Positions 22,895-34,276 of a DNA stretch of 64,000 nt are shown one piece after another (position 1 is the stretch's first letter; the number at the start of each line of letters is the position of its first letter). This DNA comes from Trachythela sp. YZ-2020 (taxonomy: Eukaryota > Cnidaria > Anthozoa > Malacalcyonacea > Clavulariidae). The notes below the pieces were generated by a model that was given only the letters and a program-made list of their open reading frames with translations, searched no databases and had not been told where the DNA came from. A program made the translations under genes and the position numbers. Where the stretch lies: contig JADLSH010000035.1 of NCBI GenBank assembly GCA_016169945.1, positions 836,363 through 900,362 on the forward strand, in the 5' to 3' direction.

Positions 22895-24890
22895 TTAACA
22901 TCGAATATTTTGTTTGATACAATTTTTAAACGAGGAAACTGATTGAGCTAGCTTAGCTTCAAGCGGGAGGTCATTCCACATAAAAGCCCCGCTGTATTTA
23001 AAGCTTCTTTTAAGAAATTCTCTTTTTGGCTTTGGAAGGGCCAGATCGGTTTGGGAATTTCTAAGATTATAATTATCTTGTAAAGTATTCCTACTTAAGA
23101 ATGAATCTTTCAGGGTCGGTGCAGCACTATTGCTCAAGACTTTATATACGAATGTAGCCTTAGATAAGTACCATCGTGTTTCCAAATTTTCCCAGTCAAG
23201 AGATCGGAGAACGTCAGCAGATCTAATCTCATAACTGGCGCCAGTTATTATTCTGGCGGCCCGATTTTGGAACTTTTGTAATTTATCTCTCAGGGTTTTG
23301 TTACAGGTGCCCCAAAGAGGAGAGCAGTAATCGAAATAAGGCTGTACGAGAGCATTATAAATTGATATCAAGGTGTTTGCAGGAACATAGGGCTTAATAC
23401 GCCTCAGAACCCCAATGCCAGCCCCGGCTTTTTTGCAAACCATTTCAATATGGTCGTCCCAACTCAATGTTTCATCAAGTTTAACTCTCAAACACGGGAT
23501 TGAATGCACTCTAGGAATCAGTTGGTCATTGATCATTACGGGAAGATCATTGTCAATTTTAGCAAGGTTGTGATAGGATCCGACATACATTAATTTAGTT
23601 TTTGTTGAATGATGCTGCAGTTTGTTTTTGACGAGCCATTGACTAACATTGTTTAAGTCATGATTTAAATTAGCATTCAGTTCTGTACAGTCTTTTGCAG
23701 AAGAAAATATCTGTGAATCATCAGCATATAAACAAGGGGTTGTCTTCTCAAGACAATCAGGCAAATCATTTATATAAAGTAAGAACAATAGGGGCCCAAT
23801 ATGGATCCTTGAGGAACCCCACATACAATCCTTTTTGGAGCTGACATTTCGCCATTAACAAATGACATCTGTTCCCTGTCAGAAAGATAGGACTCGAACA
23901 GATTTAATTCAATATTTGAAATCCCAAATTGTTCTTTCATTTTGTGCAGTAGAATGTTATGATTAATAGAGTCAAAAGCTTTTCGGATATCAACAAAACA
24001 ACACCATTCAATTCACCATTGTCCATGCTCTCATACCATGCATCACACATCTGAATGAGAGCTGCCAGAGTAGAATTTTAGGGCGGAACCCAAATTGATG
24101 TTTAGAGAGTAGAGAATTGGCGTTCAGAAATTCATATAATTGATTAAAAACGGATCTCTCAAAAATTTTACTAATAATTGGTAAGATTGATATTGGGCGA
24201 TAATTCTCACATTTTTTCTATCTTCTGACTTATAAATGGGTATAACCCAAGCCTTCTTCCAATCATCTATGTAGACACCGGATTTGATACAGAGATTAAA
24301 AATCCACGTTAGAGAAGGGCTAATTATTTCAGCTGAGATTTTAAGTACCCTTGCGGGGATAGAATCAAGGCCAGTCGATTTTGATGATTTAAGATTACTT
24401 AACAAAAGAAATACTACGTATTCACTAATTTCAGACAGGTAAATAGAGTCTCTGGACTAGTGACGGGACTTTCTGATTCTGACAAGTCCGTGGCGTCGGG
24501 GTCAATTTCAGCAGATAATTTTGGCCCAATGCTCACAAAGAAGTCGTTAAAGGCCTCAGCTATCAGTAAATTATCAGAAACAATAGTATCGCCTATTATT
24601 AATTGGGGAATGTTGTTTGATTTGTAATTCTTACCCAAAAGGTGATTAATATGGTGCCAACTTTGTTTGAGATCTTTGGTCTGAGCACAAACCTCAAATT
24701 TGTCGCAAAAATAACTCTTTTTGGATTTATACAATTCAGAGTTAACTTTATTGCGAGTGTCTTTGTATTTCGACCAGTGTAACTGGGAATTAAATTTCAC
24801 TGCTTTCTTTTTGTGAAAATCTCTTGCTCTCATCAGATGTTGTATATTTGGAGTAATCCACGGAAGTGAGTTACTCGGGTTCTCATGCAT
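22895..24890 (-). pseudogene. LINE reverse transcriptase (broken)
   Basis: Pieces in different frames: 24890-24414 (linker, Trp-Ile-Thr-Pro-Asn-Ile), 24405-24124 (Ser-Thr-Gly-Leu-Asp-Ser-Ile-Pro-Ala, finger motif) and 23824-22895. The last carries Gly-Pro-Leu-Leu-Phe-Leu-Leu-Tyr-Ile-Asn-Asp-Leu-Pro, the catalytic Tyr-Ala-Asp-Asp, the thumb and a C-terminal region with Leu-Gln-Lys-Phe-Gln-Asn-Arg-Ala-Ala-Arg-Ile. The palm segment at 23830-24120 is present but interrupted. Inactive. Confidence 0.88.
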
Positions 24891-25736
24891 CTAAATGGTG
24901 CATGTCGGTCAAGTATTTGCAAGTAAAATGATTTCCATAAATGCCAACAAGAGTTTGGGTTAGCATATTGTGTCACATTTTCCCATGGTATCTGTGATAG
25001 GTCATTAAGGAAGTCCGTAGCGTTGAAATTTTTAAAGTTACGGACATATCTTACACTTTGTCGAGATTTTGGAGTAAAAAATTTTCTAACGGTAAAAATC
25101 AAACTGTGATCGGATATACCAAGATGAATAACTCCGGATTTTGTAATATTTTCTTTCTTATTAGTAAAAATCAAATCGATCAAGGTTGCTGACGTTCTCG
25201 TAACCCTTGTGGGTTCGTTAATTAACTGCTCAAATTGGTAGATGCATGAAAGAAATAGCAGCCTACGCGTGTGAGCATCAGGGGGAGACTTACTAACATC
25301 ACAATTTAGATCACCCATAAGTAATAATTCTTTGTTTTCCAAGTCACATCTTCTCAGAAAATTTTCGAAATCATCAAACAAGCGAGTAACTGAGCCAGGG
25401 TCTATACCATGTAGATACTAAGAATGGCTTACTGCATGGTCTACTAATTTCAACACATAATATTTCCAGCGAGCATGCCGTTAGTAAGTCATTCCGTTCG
25501 CTAAAGGGAATAGTCTCCCGAATATACATCAATACACCGCCTCCGTAACCGTTGCGATCTTTTCGAATTAGTTGAAAACCGCTAATGTTTATTTCGCCGT
25601 CCGAAACCGACTCGTCAATTTTAGTTTCATTGATAGAAAGGATATCTAAGGAATTATTTAGCATAATTACTCGAAGTTCATCAATGTGCTTAGATAGGCT
25701 ATTAATATTTAAGCATGCGATTTTTAACCCTTTCAA
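24833..25736 (-). pseudogene. LINE endonuclease domain (frameshifted)
   Basis: Two overlapping frames (25736-25374 and 25381-24833) together read an exo/endonuclease/phosphatase domain: Lys-Ile-Ala-Cys-Leu-Asn-Ile-Asn-Ser-Leu at the start, Ile-Asn-Glu-Thr-Lys-Ile (metal-binding Glu), Tyr-Gly-Gly-Gly-Val, then Leu-Leu-Met-Gly-Asp-Leu-Asn-Cys-Asp and Ile-Ser-Asp-His-Ser. The change of frame at about 25377 is a frameshift. The enzyme nicks target DNA to prime reverse transcription. Confidence 0.85.
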
Positions 25737-26248
25737 ATTACTTAAGTCATTAAGGGAGAATTGATTATTATTATTAACATCACTACTTATCTCGAATGGG
25801 TCACACCAAGGTTCAGTCAGGACCTCCTTGAACGGCTGCTGGGCCTTTGGGGACTCAGCATCATACTCAGAATGTCCTCCAGAAAGCTCAGCCGAGCTGT
25901 GTTGTTGAGAAAATCCTGATTGCGTCTTTGTTTGGGGCCGTTACAGCAGTGTTGGTATATTTTAATGTTTGTAAAGCATTTACTCAAACTCTGGAGCAAT
26001 TTGATATCGGAAAATACGTGAAAATTATGAAATATCGTCAGAAAAACGCAAAAAGGTCACAATTTCGTTCCCACAGTCCCACTATTCAAGCATTTCACTA
26101 ATATTTTTGTGATTTCTGATTTCGAAATCATCTCATTTCTAGGTGATTTCTGAACCTGATTTCTGAGTCGAGTGTACGAGATTTCTGCCGTGACGGACCC
26201 CTCGCAATTAACAGAGAATGTTGACTAATGAATATGAAACGTACTTAC

Positions 26249-26298
26249 CAGCGGTCAGTTGTTCGGGTTGTGTCATTATTGGTGTCCTGTAGTCTATA
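26249..26298 (-). other. Exon-like 50-bp module
   Basis: Minus strand: TTTCTTTGCAG precedes it and GCTG|GTAAGT follows. The open frame reads Ile-Asp-Tyr-Arg-Thr-Pro-Ile-Met-Thr-Gln-Pro-Glu-Gln, loosely like the modules at 1066-1125 and 1518-1546. Strong splice sites, unknown product. Confidence 0.3.
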
Positions 26299-27769
26299 CT
26301 GCAAAGAAAAGCACTTGTTAATACCTTTGAAATTTGATCCTTAGACTAGTTTGCGCTCGAAAGATGTTTCGTGTTTACAATTGCGTAGAGAACAAACAGG
26401 CGAACATGCTTGTACAAGATAAACTATGTCCCTAAAAGCTGAGAAACTACGAAAATTAATGGTAGAGTTTTACATTCTAAATTATTCTCACCTTGTCAAA
26501 AATCCTTCGCACAGCATAGCAGTAAGGAATTGATGTCCGTTCGCTTTTATTTATACTCTAAATTTAAGGGAATAAAATACTTTTATTCACACGTCATGAT
26601 TTCAACAGAGAAAGTTCTTTTCCTTAGCCCCACGTTTAAGGAGTGTCTTATTTTCTTCTATTTTCTTCTGCTTTAGCTATTTGCATTTTTTGCATCTAAC
26701 GTGTTCTCCGCTGCACCCATATCGCGAATAATCTAGAAGTTCTTAACACGTCTTGCACGTGGATATTTCCGTATGATATAAAGCGGCATGAAACAAAAAA
26801 ATGCATTCAAACAGCGCTAATGAACGCTTTAGCATGAAAAGTATATACGAATAAAAATTTCGTGTATGATATAGAGGCAAATACCTGAAATTCAGTGTGA
26901 AGGCTCTAGATTTTCGCCCGTACAAGACTATTTACAGGTTGCGTTCAAAAAAGCATAATTAAAATCCCAAACGAAAACTGATGGTAAGTAACAGTTTCAA
27001 TGTACTTAAAACACTATCACTTTTATCTAGGCGACATTGCGAACGATGTAGCTCATAAACATTGTCGTTAGCTAATAAACTTTGCGTTCAGATCGCTATA
27101 TCTACTCAAATTTCGAACGGAAATTGCACGCAAAGCGATCAGAAAATTGTTAAATTGTGGCAGTGCCGTCCAATCATAGCGCGCGCAAATGCACTCATTA
27201 TTACTAATGTTAATTCATGTCATTCATAGATCATTGATGCAGTCTGACGCTTGTTAGTCCGGAAAATAATGGATGATAGAACCAGCGTTTCAAAGTTTTG
27301 GGAAGACAATTATTGCATACAAAAAGACACAAAAGATTTGAAATGCCCAACCCCAGATGAAGTATTTTCTCATTTCCAAAAAACCAGTCAAGTGACACGT
27401 CTTAGCTTGGTTGAATTCAAGGTTGGTTGTAGCTAGGCCATACTTACTTTGAAATGTCATTTCATCTGCTTTTCAAGCATGCTTCCTACACAAGAGAAAA
27501 TACAAATCAAAAAATATATCCAAAACAATTCATCTAAGTTCCTTTTTGAACTTGCATGGTCAAAAGATTGAATTGAATTTATTCACCACATTATTTGTGA
27601 ATTATTTGTTAGACAAAAATAGATTGTTACAAGTTACTGGCAATAAACCATGTTTAAATTTAAACATGAATTGACCAATTTGCAACGAACAAATGTCAGC
27701 AACTTTTAGTGTTGCCAGCCGCCTGGTCAAGTGTAAACGCACACCAAATATAATATTAAAAAAGCGTGA
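26299..27769. other. Intergenic, no gene
   Basis: AT-rich. One short plus frame at 27269-27436 (Met-Asp-Asp-Arg-Thr-Ser-Val-Ser-Lys-Phe-Trp...) has protein-like composition but no recognised family or splice context. Confidence 0.3.
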
Positions 27770-27773
27770 TTGG

Positions 27774-28072
27774 TTAATTTATTTATTTATTTATTTATTC
27801 AACTTCGCCTCAATGGCAGGGAGTCCACAACAGCGTCAGCCAATTACTGTGGCCCCATTGTTAGTTCCTAAGGGTTAGTATTAGAGGGAGGAAACCGGAG
27901 TACCCGGGAAAAACCCTCGAAGCACAGGAGAGAATCTCAACTTACATGAGTTATTTGAGCACACTGCCGATCTCATGCGAGTACCAACAGTGACCTCGAC
28001 CTGTTGTGAAACAGGCTCAACTCAGTGGTAAGAGGCAGAGCGCTAACCACTTCCGCCACCCGTGCTACCCTA
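27774..28072 (-). mobile_element. tRNA-derived SINE, minus orientation
   Basis: Read on the minus strand it starts GGTAGCACGGGTGGCGGAAG with a TGGC...GTGGTTAGCGC A-box-like segment, and a weak B-box-like GGTCGAGGTCAC. It has the central block CGGGTACTCCGGTTTCCTCC and ends in a (TAAA)n tail at 27776-27800. The central block is shared with 51055-51421 and 49411-49585. From memory it resembles a deeply conserved SINE central domain of eumetazoans (Nin-DC); that name needs checking. Confidence 0.75.
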
Positions 28073-28231
28073 ATGAGAGCATACATGGGGGTTCACAGTT
28101 GGAATTTATGGCAAGAATATAATTTTAACATAATTATTTTTAACTACTCTTTTCTATAGGTCATAACATGTAGCCTGGGAAATGGAATAAAACTGAACAA
28201 GAAGCGACGTAAGAATCAAAAACGGTTTTAA

Positions 28232-28604
28232 AATGTAACTTCAAAGAGGGCAAGAATTCAAACAGCACAACATGATAAACTAGAGGATTTACACGCGACA
28301 AATACAAGCCAATTTAATACTGCGCCTGATGACATCGAAACTGAGGAAGATAATCAATTACTCGACAGCTATCTACAACACCAAGAGGAAATGCAAATGA
28401 AGGCAAAAACGACATCGGCTTTGCGGGAAAAACACAAAGCACCGTCAAACAGAAAACAAATGTTTGATATATTAAAAGGAAAAGGGTTATACAAAAAGTT
28501 CCCAACCAAAGATTTCAAAGATTTTGAAGAGTGGCTAATTTCACCATCTGGAGGCCAGCTGAAATGCTCAGAAGAAATAATCAGTGAAATAAGCCGGTTT
28601 GTAT
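28232..28604 (+). CDS. Tyrosine recombinase 1, N-terminal exon
   Basis: Open frame Thr-Ser-Lys-Arg-Ala-Arg-Ile-Gln...ending Glu-Ile-Ser-Arg, joined by a phase-2 GT-AG intron (donor CCG|GTTTGT, acceptor ACTAG) to the exon at 28890. It encodes a charged segment (Glu-Thr-Glu-Glu-Asp-Asn), then a helical block Gly-Leu-Tyr-Lys-Lys-Phe-Pro...Trp-Leu-Ile-Ser-Pro-Ser-Gly-Gly, the typical start of the SAM-like core-binding domain in this Crypton-like family. Just upstream a basic run (Lys-Lys-Arg-Arg-Lys-Asn-Gln-Lys-Arg) is separated by an in-frame TAA at 28229, so the true N-terminus is lost, spliced in from elsewhere or inactivated. Confidence 0.6.
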
Positions 28605-28889
28605 TTCTTGAAGTTACGTCATAGTCTTTTAAATACTGAAGTGGTATTGTGCACATCACATCCCAAAGATAGATTATCTGGAACTGGGTTAAAAACAATT
28701 TGCAGTTGTAGTAGAACCGATCTAATGTAATATCAGTAACAAAGTCAGAAATTAAGCTGTTATTTACCTATTTTTCCATAATTGCTGCAAGCATTTTTTA
28801 CATTCTGTGCACACGGTTCACCTGGAAATAAAAAAATTAAAATTGTTAGGGTGATCTATAATTATCAATGTTTCTTTTCATTTATACTA

Positions 28890-29863
28890 GATTCTTATAC
28901 TTTTCCAATCCAAGCAAAATAATGTGGAAGAAATTGCTGGACACAAAAACATTCAATAACTACTTAATTGCCACAAAAGATGCTGGATTGGGCCCAGATG
29001 GTCTAAAGACAAAAATCGAAAGAGTTTGCACAGCGCTAAAATTTCTAGCACACAAGAAACCAAAGCTACATACTAAGTCTACAAGAGCCAGGACAGAATT
29101 GCTGGAATGGTTAAAACCATTATCCAAACAGAAAAAAGTGCTACGCATGAAAAACTCATGGCGTGATGAATTGTGTGGCTTTAAACTTAATATGGATGAT
29201 CTAGATATGGCCGTATCGGAACGGACAATTCAAAAATTTATTAGCATTATGAAGAAAGCAATGAACCATGACAAATTGACCCAAGAGGAATATAGGGTAA
29301 TTGTAGATACATTAATTACGCTAACTATTACACAAGAAAGTGCGATTAGACCAGGGGCTTTCCAATTTATGACACTGGAAGAAATACAGAACCCAGTGAC
29401 CCACATAACTACTGATGCAACTGTGTATAATATAGTGTTTGTTTTAAACCACAAGACATTCGCTACTCATGGCCCAATAGCTGTTCCGTTTAAAGAAAGT
29501 GCATGGATTCAATTGCATAATTACTTGAAATTTGTCAGACCCCAAGTCAAGCCGAAAGCTCCTTATCAACAATTGGTATTCTTGAATGCTAACGGAAATA
29601 TCATTACTCAGCCTGGTAAAGCGGTATCGAAAGTCACAAAGGGACATCAAAAACATATAACACCAACAAAGATACGGCACTGCATAGCGACTGCTGGCAA
29701 TGATGTTCTCACAGATGCAGAGAGACGCGCCATTGCAAAAGGAATTGGACACTCGATGGACGTACACAATAAAGTATATACAGACACAACAATTAAGAAT
29801 GTGAAGGCGTCGATCAATGCCCAGAGGAAATTACATGACAGGACCAAGTGCAGTTCTCTATAA
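28890..29863 (+). CDS. Tyrosine recombinase 1, catalytic exon (Crypton-like)
   Basis: Follows TTTATACTAG and begins Phe-Leu-Tyr-Phe-Ser-Asn-Pro, completing the helix left open by the upstream exon. Numbering from the in-frame Met at 28868, catalytic residues are Arg161 (Ala-Ile-Arg-Pro-Gly), Lys196 in the beta-hairpin (Asn-His-Lys-Thr), Arg270-His271 (Lys-Ile-Arg-His), His295 (Gly-Ile-Gly-His-Ser) and Tyr304 (Asn-Lys-Val-Tyr), nine residues after the His as usual. The enzyme cuts and rejoins DNA through a phosphotyrosine bond. No reverse transcriptase lies beside it, which fits Crypton elements rather than DIRS. Unlike the recombinase at 46941 in sequence. Its stop is followed by a 98-bp direct repeat pair. 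Confidence 0.85.
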
Positions 29864-29977
29864 AGTATTATAGACCTCTATTATGGACCACTTGCTTTTT
29901 CACATGCAAATTTAACGGTGTATTTTTATACTTTACTTATACAATGGTAAATATATTAAACAAACATTACCAATTTC

Positions 29978-30257
29978 AGTCGACTGCAAAGGCTACCAAA
30001 CATTTCACCTGCTCAAAGAAATGAGGGGCGGTTCTCGCCTTTACCTCTTCAAATTGCATGTCTTGGCTTAACTGAGCATTCATGCATTATCCCCCCTGTA
30101 AATTACCCCATCACTTTACAGAGGAGGGCCATTCTAGTGTTCCTAACAACTCACCCAGTAGTCGACTGCAAAGGCTACCAAACATTTCACCTGCTCAAAG
30201 AAATGAGGGGCGGTTCTCGCCTTGACCTCTTCAAATTGCATGTCTTGGCTTAACTGA
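29978..30257. repeat. Direct repeat pair, 98-bp unit
   Basis: 29978-30074 and 30160-30257 are almost identical (AGTCGACTGCAAAGGCTACC ... CTTGGCTTAACTGA), separated by 85 bp. They lie just downstream of recombinase 1 and could belong to that element's 3' region. Confidence 0.8.
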
Positions 30258-31399
30258 ACTACCCATATGTGTAGCCATCGCCTACAAAAGAATGTGAGGC
30301 AGATGTTGAATGAGGGAATGGTGTGTGTATAATCTAAATATAGGTCAATACTTTGAAGTTCTTTCTAAGAATGACAGAGGAAATATTGAGCCATGGCCTA
30401 TACGTATAACTCCGTGCCCCAGAATTGTTTTTTATATTAAAGGAATCAGAGTGATTGAATTAAATATATAGATTAAAACCATGTGAATTCACATTATGAA
30501 TGAAGCACGCTATGGGACGAAAATTCAAGACCAAAATACTGCTATATCTATACAAAACTGCTATCACAATAAATTATGCAATGAATAACAAACACTCGCG
30601 GTTCATATTTTAATGTAAAGTAGCTCTTACCACCACAAATATATAGATATTCCCTTGTCCATAGTAAACAATGATGCGACAACCATATTTTCATATTTTG
30701 TTTACATAAAATTGTCGAGGATTTTGCGCGAAATTTTATAGCTTCCACTTGAAAGAAAGAATTGAAAGAAAAGACAATTGGAAAAGATGCCATTCAATTT
30801 TCCGAATAACGAGCGAAATTTAAAACATGCACTGTAATATGCATTTACGTAAAAATATTTACTCTTCACGAGTTACGCAAAATCGCAAAAACTCTTTCAC
30901 GCTCACGAACAAGTCGAAGCAATCACGATTCACGTGTAAAGTTTGCCAAATCATGTGGACATATTGCCAAAATCTATATAATCAAATGTATTTGATACTA
31001 GTGTTTACCAAGGCAATTCGGAAAGTTGTCACTTGGTCTTGGTTTGAGCAATTTATGAGTGAATATTACACAGTCTGCCATGATAGGATCGTTTATCTGA
31101 ACATTAAAAGATGTTTACTGTCTAATAGAACGGTTTCCAAATATTCTTAAGATACTTCAATATCTTATTGATGTTTTTCGTCCTTAAAATAATGTTCAAA
31201 CATATGATTTACCCTGCTGCAAGTTGAACACGTTTTTCGCGTGATGAGTTCGCGCGCGCCATGATGAATTCAGGTCGCTTCCGATAATATGAAATACATA
31301 TTTCATAATGAATATTTGCGAGTATATTCAAAGGCTGTTTTAAACGGAGAAGAGAACAATACGATATGTACAAGAGTGCCTAACAGAGTGCAATGTGAA
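30258..31399. other. Intergenic, no gene
   Basis: AT-rich. A GGGACGAAAATT word near 30514 matches the first bases of the CACTA end at 4381 but without a CAC start, so no element is called. Confidence 0.3.
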
Positions 31400-33012
31400 C
31401 GAGAAACATACAAATCATGATGATATTCGTCGCGCACTTTGTAAAATATTCGAAGTACTTCAGTCTATAGGAGGCATATTAAATTTCCAACAACAACATT
31501 AATATTGCGTCTTCAAGGCTTGAAGACGAATATGAATCATATAATTATGATATTAAAGCGCATCAATACTCTACAATAGTTTGAACGAAATATACGGGTA
31601 TTTTTTGTATATTCAAGTCATTTTTTGTGGCAAACTAGAGATTAGTGTTTAATATAATTGAGATATAAAACGCGCAATAACAAGCTTTATTAATTAGAGT
31701 TCAAGGGTCAGCTGCCGCATATTCTATACAAGTATTAAACTGTAAAAGGGTAATTTTTACACGAAAATCCAAGAGCTTACCGTCCCCTATGCCTTGCTAT
31801 ATTCCAAGACAATCCACCTATAGCTCCTGATTAATATATTTCGATTTGGACAGACTAAATACAAGCCTTAACATTCACATAACTTCAGCAAGACGCATTC
31901 CTCATGTCAACAGTCAAGTACGCGAGACATGTTTAATCGTGCGTGTAACTCGCGTGCAGAAATCAAGTCAAGCGTGGGCAGACCCAGGCATTAATATACC
32001 TGAGTTCTTTTACGTGAGACGTGAAAGAAACTTTCTATTTAACCGTGACCCGTGAATGACGGATAGAAATAACCGTCTGTTTTGCATGAACAATTTTTCC
32101 AGGATTCACAACGCGTGATTTCTGCACGCGAGTTACACGCACGATTAAACATGTCTCGCGTACTTGACTGTTGACATGAGGAATGCGTCTAGCTGAAGTT
32201 ATGTGAATGTTAAGGCTTGTATTTAGTCTGTCCAAATCGAAATATATTAATCAGGAGCTATAGGTGGATTGTCTTGGAATATAGCAAGGCATAGGGGACG
32301 CTAAGCTCTTGGATTTTCGTGTAAAAATTACCCTTTTACAGTTTAATGAGGGCCCTGTACTGGCTTCCGAAATCCCGCCATCCCGACCGATTTCCTCTTC
32401 AATTCCCGAATCCCGCCATGTCTCATTTCAATTTCCCGTTCCCGCCGTTTTCTGATACTTTTCAAAGTATTTACGATCTGGAACACTTAGAGGTAGGCAG
32501 CAAATGGCGAAAGAACGCGGTATTAAGAAAGTAGAACGCGATTTGAATGCAATGACTACAATTACGGCTAAATTCCCGCATCTCGCCATGTTATTCTTAA
32601 CAATCCCGCTCTCGCCGATGATTTCAAATCCCGCTTCCCGACGAATATTTTCATAAAATCCCGAATACCGCCTAATATTTTGGCCGATCACGCCATCCCG
32701 CAAAACCAGTACAGGGCCCTCTTTAATACTTGTATAGAATATGCGGCAGCTGACCCTTGAACTCTAATTAATAAAGCTTGTTATTGCGCGTTTTATATCT
32801 GAATTATATTAAACACTAATCTCTAGTTTGCCACAAAAAATGACTTGAATATACAAAAAATACCCGTATATTTCGTTCAAACTATTGTAGAGTATTGATG
32901 CGCTTTAATATCATAATTATATGATTCATATTCGTCTTCAAGCCTTGAAGACGCAATATTAATGTTGTTGTTGGAAATTTAATATGCCTCCTATAGACTG
33001 AAGTACGTCGAA
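31400..33012. mobile_element. Large palindromic (fold-back) element
   Basis: The left arm (about 31400-31975) and right arm (32116-33012) are inverted copies, about 520 bp each once the insertion at 32348-32721 is removed, with only scattered mismatches. The spacer is about 140 bp. Shared blocks include TCTTCAAG(G/C)CTTGAAGACG, ATATACGGGTATTTTTTGTA and TGCCTTGCTATATTCCAAGA. The left arm extends past the right arm's end, so the right arm is truncated. A lone copy of the arm lies at 2386-2830, so the arm itself is a dispersed repeat. No coding gene. Confidence 0.85.
32348..32721. mobile_element. TIR element nested in the palindrome arm, 374 bp
   Basis: Both ends carry the perfect 16-bp inverted repeat GAGGGCCCTGTACTGG and are flanked by TTTAAT (32342-32347 and 32722-32727). 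The left palindrome arm shows the unoccupied site with a single TTTAAT, confirming a 6-bp target duplication. The interior repeats CCCGCC and TCCCGA words. No coding capacity; superfamily not settled. Confidence 0.88.
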
Positions 33013-33082
33013 TTCACAACACAAGCGCCTTTAGTAAGACACGAGCACACGCCCTTTTCAATGATTTAACACATGTACAACA

Positions 33083-33292
33083 TACTTCATCTTGCATAGA
33101 TGAAATGGTTCCACCATCCAGTCAATTAAATATAGATCAGTAGATTTCATTCAAATGCATACTTCATCTTGTATAGATGAAATGGTTCAACCATCCAGTC
33201 AATCTAATGCAGTTCAGTAACCCAGTGATCTCTATTTTACAACTGGATGGTTAAACAATTTCATCTATACAAGATGAAGTACCCATGCATAA
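33083..33292. repeat. Short version of the 77-bp tandem-repeat element
   Basis: Two units starting TACTTCATCTTG(C/T)ATAGATG, then AACCCAGTGATCTCTATTTT, then an inverted partial unit ending CATCTATACAAGATGAAGTA. This is the same plan as 49595-50297, which has eight units. Confidence 0.85.
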
Positions 33293-33489
33293 GAAGTCAG
33301 TTTATCCAGGCCATATACTTAGGTCAGTTCACTTAATACCATGCGGTCATAATAATGTGCTTCAGAATTATATGTCGTTCTCGAACGCCATGTTGGATTT
33401 TCGAAATTATACAACATACAAGATTTGCATTAGATGCGATAATTTAACTTTGAAGGTAAGCTAGTATTATTATGTGTTAAAAGGCTTGA

Positions 33490-34276
33490 ATACAAGAATG
33501 TTCTTAACTATTAAAAGAGAGATTGAGAATGTGTTACCTCCTCAATGATCAATATACTCGAAGGATTGTGCGTTTAAAAGAATTTGCTGATAAGCAAACA
33601 CTTCTTTCTGTATATAATGTTATTGTTCGCCGATATTTTGATTACTGCTGTGAAGTATGGGATGTGTTTGAAGAAACGCAATCAAAAAGACTCCAAAAAC
33701 TACAAAACAGAGCTGCTCGGATTATTTTGAATATGAGCAATGACATAGATCATTCTGTTGCATTGCAAGCATTGGGTTGGAAGCCACTTAAAACAGAAAG
33801 GAAGAAAAGTAAAGCAAAAATCATGTACAAATTATTGAATAAAATGGGACCCAAATCACTCAGTAATCTCTTCACATATAAGGGTGAGGTGACAAACTAC
33901 AAACTTCGGAACATTTCAAGTAGTCTTTGTTTACCACAACCACGTACTAATAATATGAAAAAAAGTTTCGTGTATGACGGAGCACACCTTTGGAATTCTA
34001 TTCCTAAAGAAATAAGAGAGAGCAAATCCTTTTCTTCCTTTCGAAAGAAAATCGCTACTCACATTGATTGATAGCTAACTGAAAACATAGATGTCAATAT
34101 TACCTGTATATAGATTATTACCTTAGTTTGTTAGTTCATATAATACTATATATCTTATATAATTTTGTAAATAGTTTTAAAATTCTTTTCTGTATACTTT
34201 CCGCACGCCCCTCGTGGAAATCAGCTTCAGTTGACGGGGTCAGCGTGTTTAAATAAAGTTTATCTATCTATCTATC
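33490..34276 (+). pseudogene. LINE fragment: 3' end of reverse transcriptase ORF
   Basis: The open frame 33523-34071 encodes the C-terminal part of a CR1/L2-type polymerase: Val-Tyr-Asn-Val-Ile-Val-Arg-Arg-Tyr-Phe-Asp-Tyr-Cys, Lys-Leu-Gln-Asn-Arg-Ala-Ala-Arg-Ile-Ile, Gly-Ala-His-Leu-Trp-Asn-Ser-Ile-Pro. It is followed by the 3' signature GACGGGGTCAGCGTGTTTAA and a (TATC)n tail at 34262-34276. The catalytic palm is missing, so this is a 5'-truncated copy, as is common after incomplete reverse transcription. Confidence 0.9.

Larger units (their letters stand above)
22670..25960 (-). mobile_element. Degenerate non-LTR retrotransposon, CR1/L2-like
   Basis: Minus-strand element with an apurinic-type endonuclease region, then a reverse transcriptase, ending in GTTGTCGGGGCTAGCGTCTT and a (TAA)n tail at 22671-22685. 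The order endonuclease then polymerase and the short microsatellite tail are typical of CR1/L2/jockey-type LINEs. The 5' boundary is not sharply defined; a short frame upstream of 25800 may be the end of ORF1 or leader. Several frame breaks make it inactive. Confidence 0.85.

Noticed and set aside
31846..32235. Two nearly identical 66-69-aa frames on opposite strands
   Set aside because: They are the two arms of the palindrome; the translation repeats only because the DNA does.
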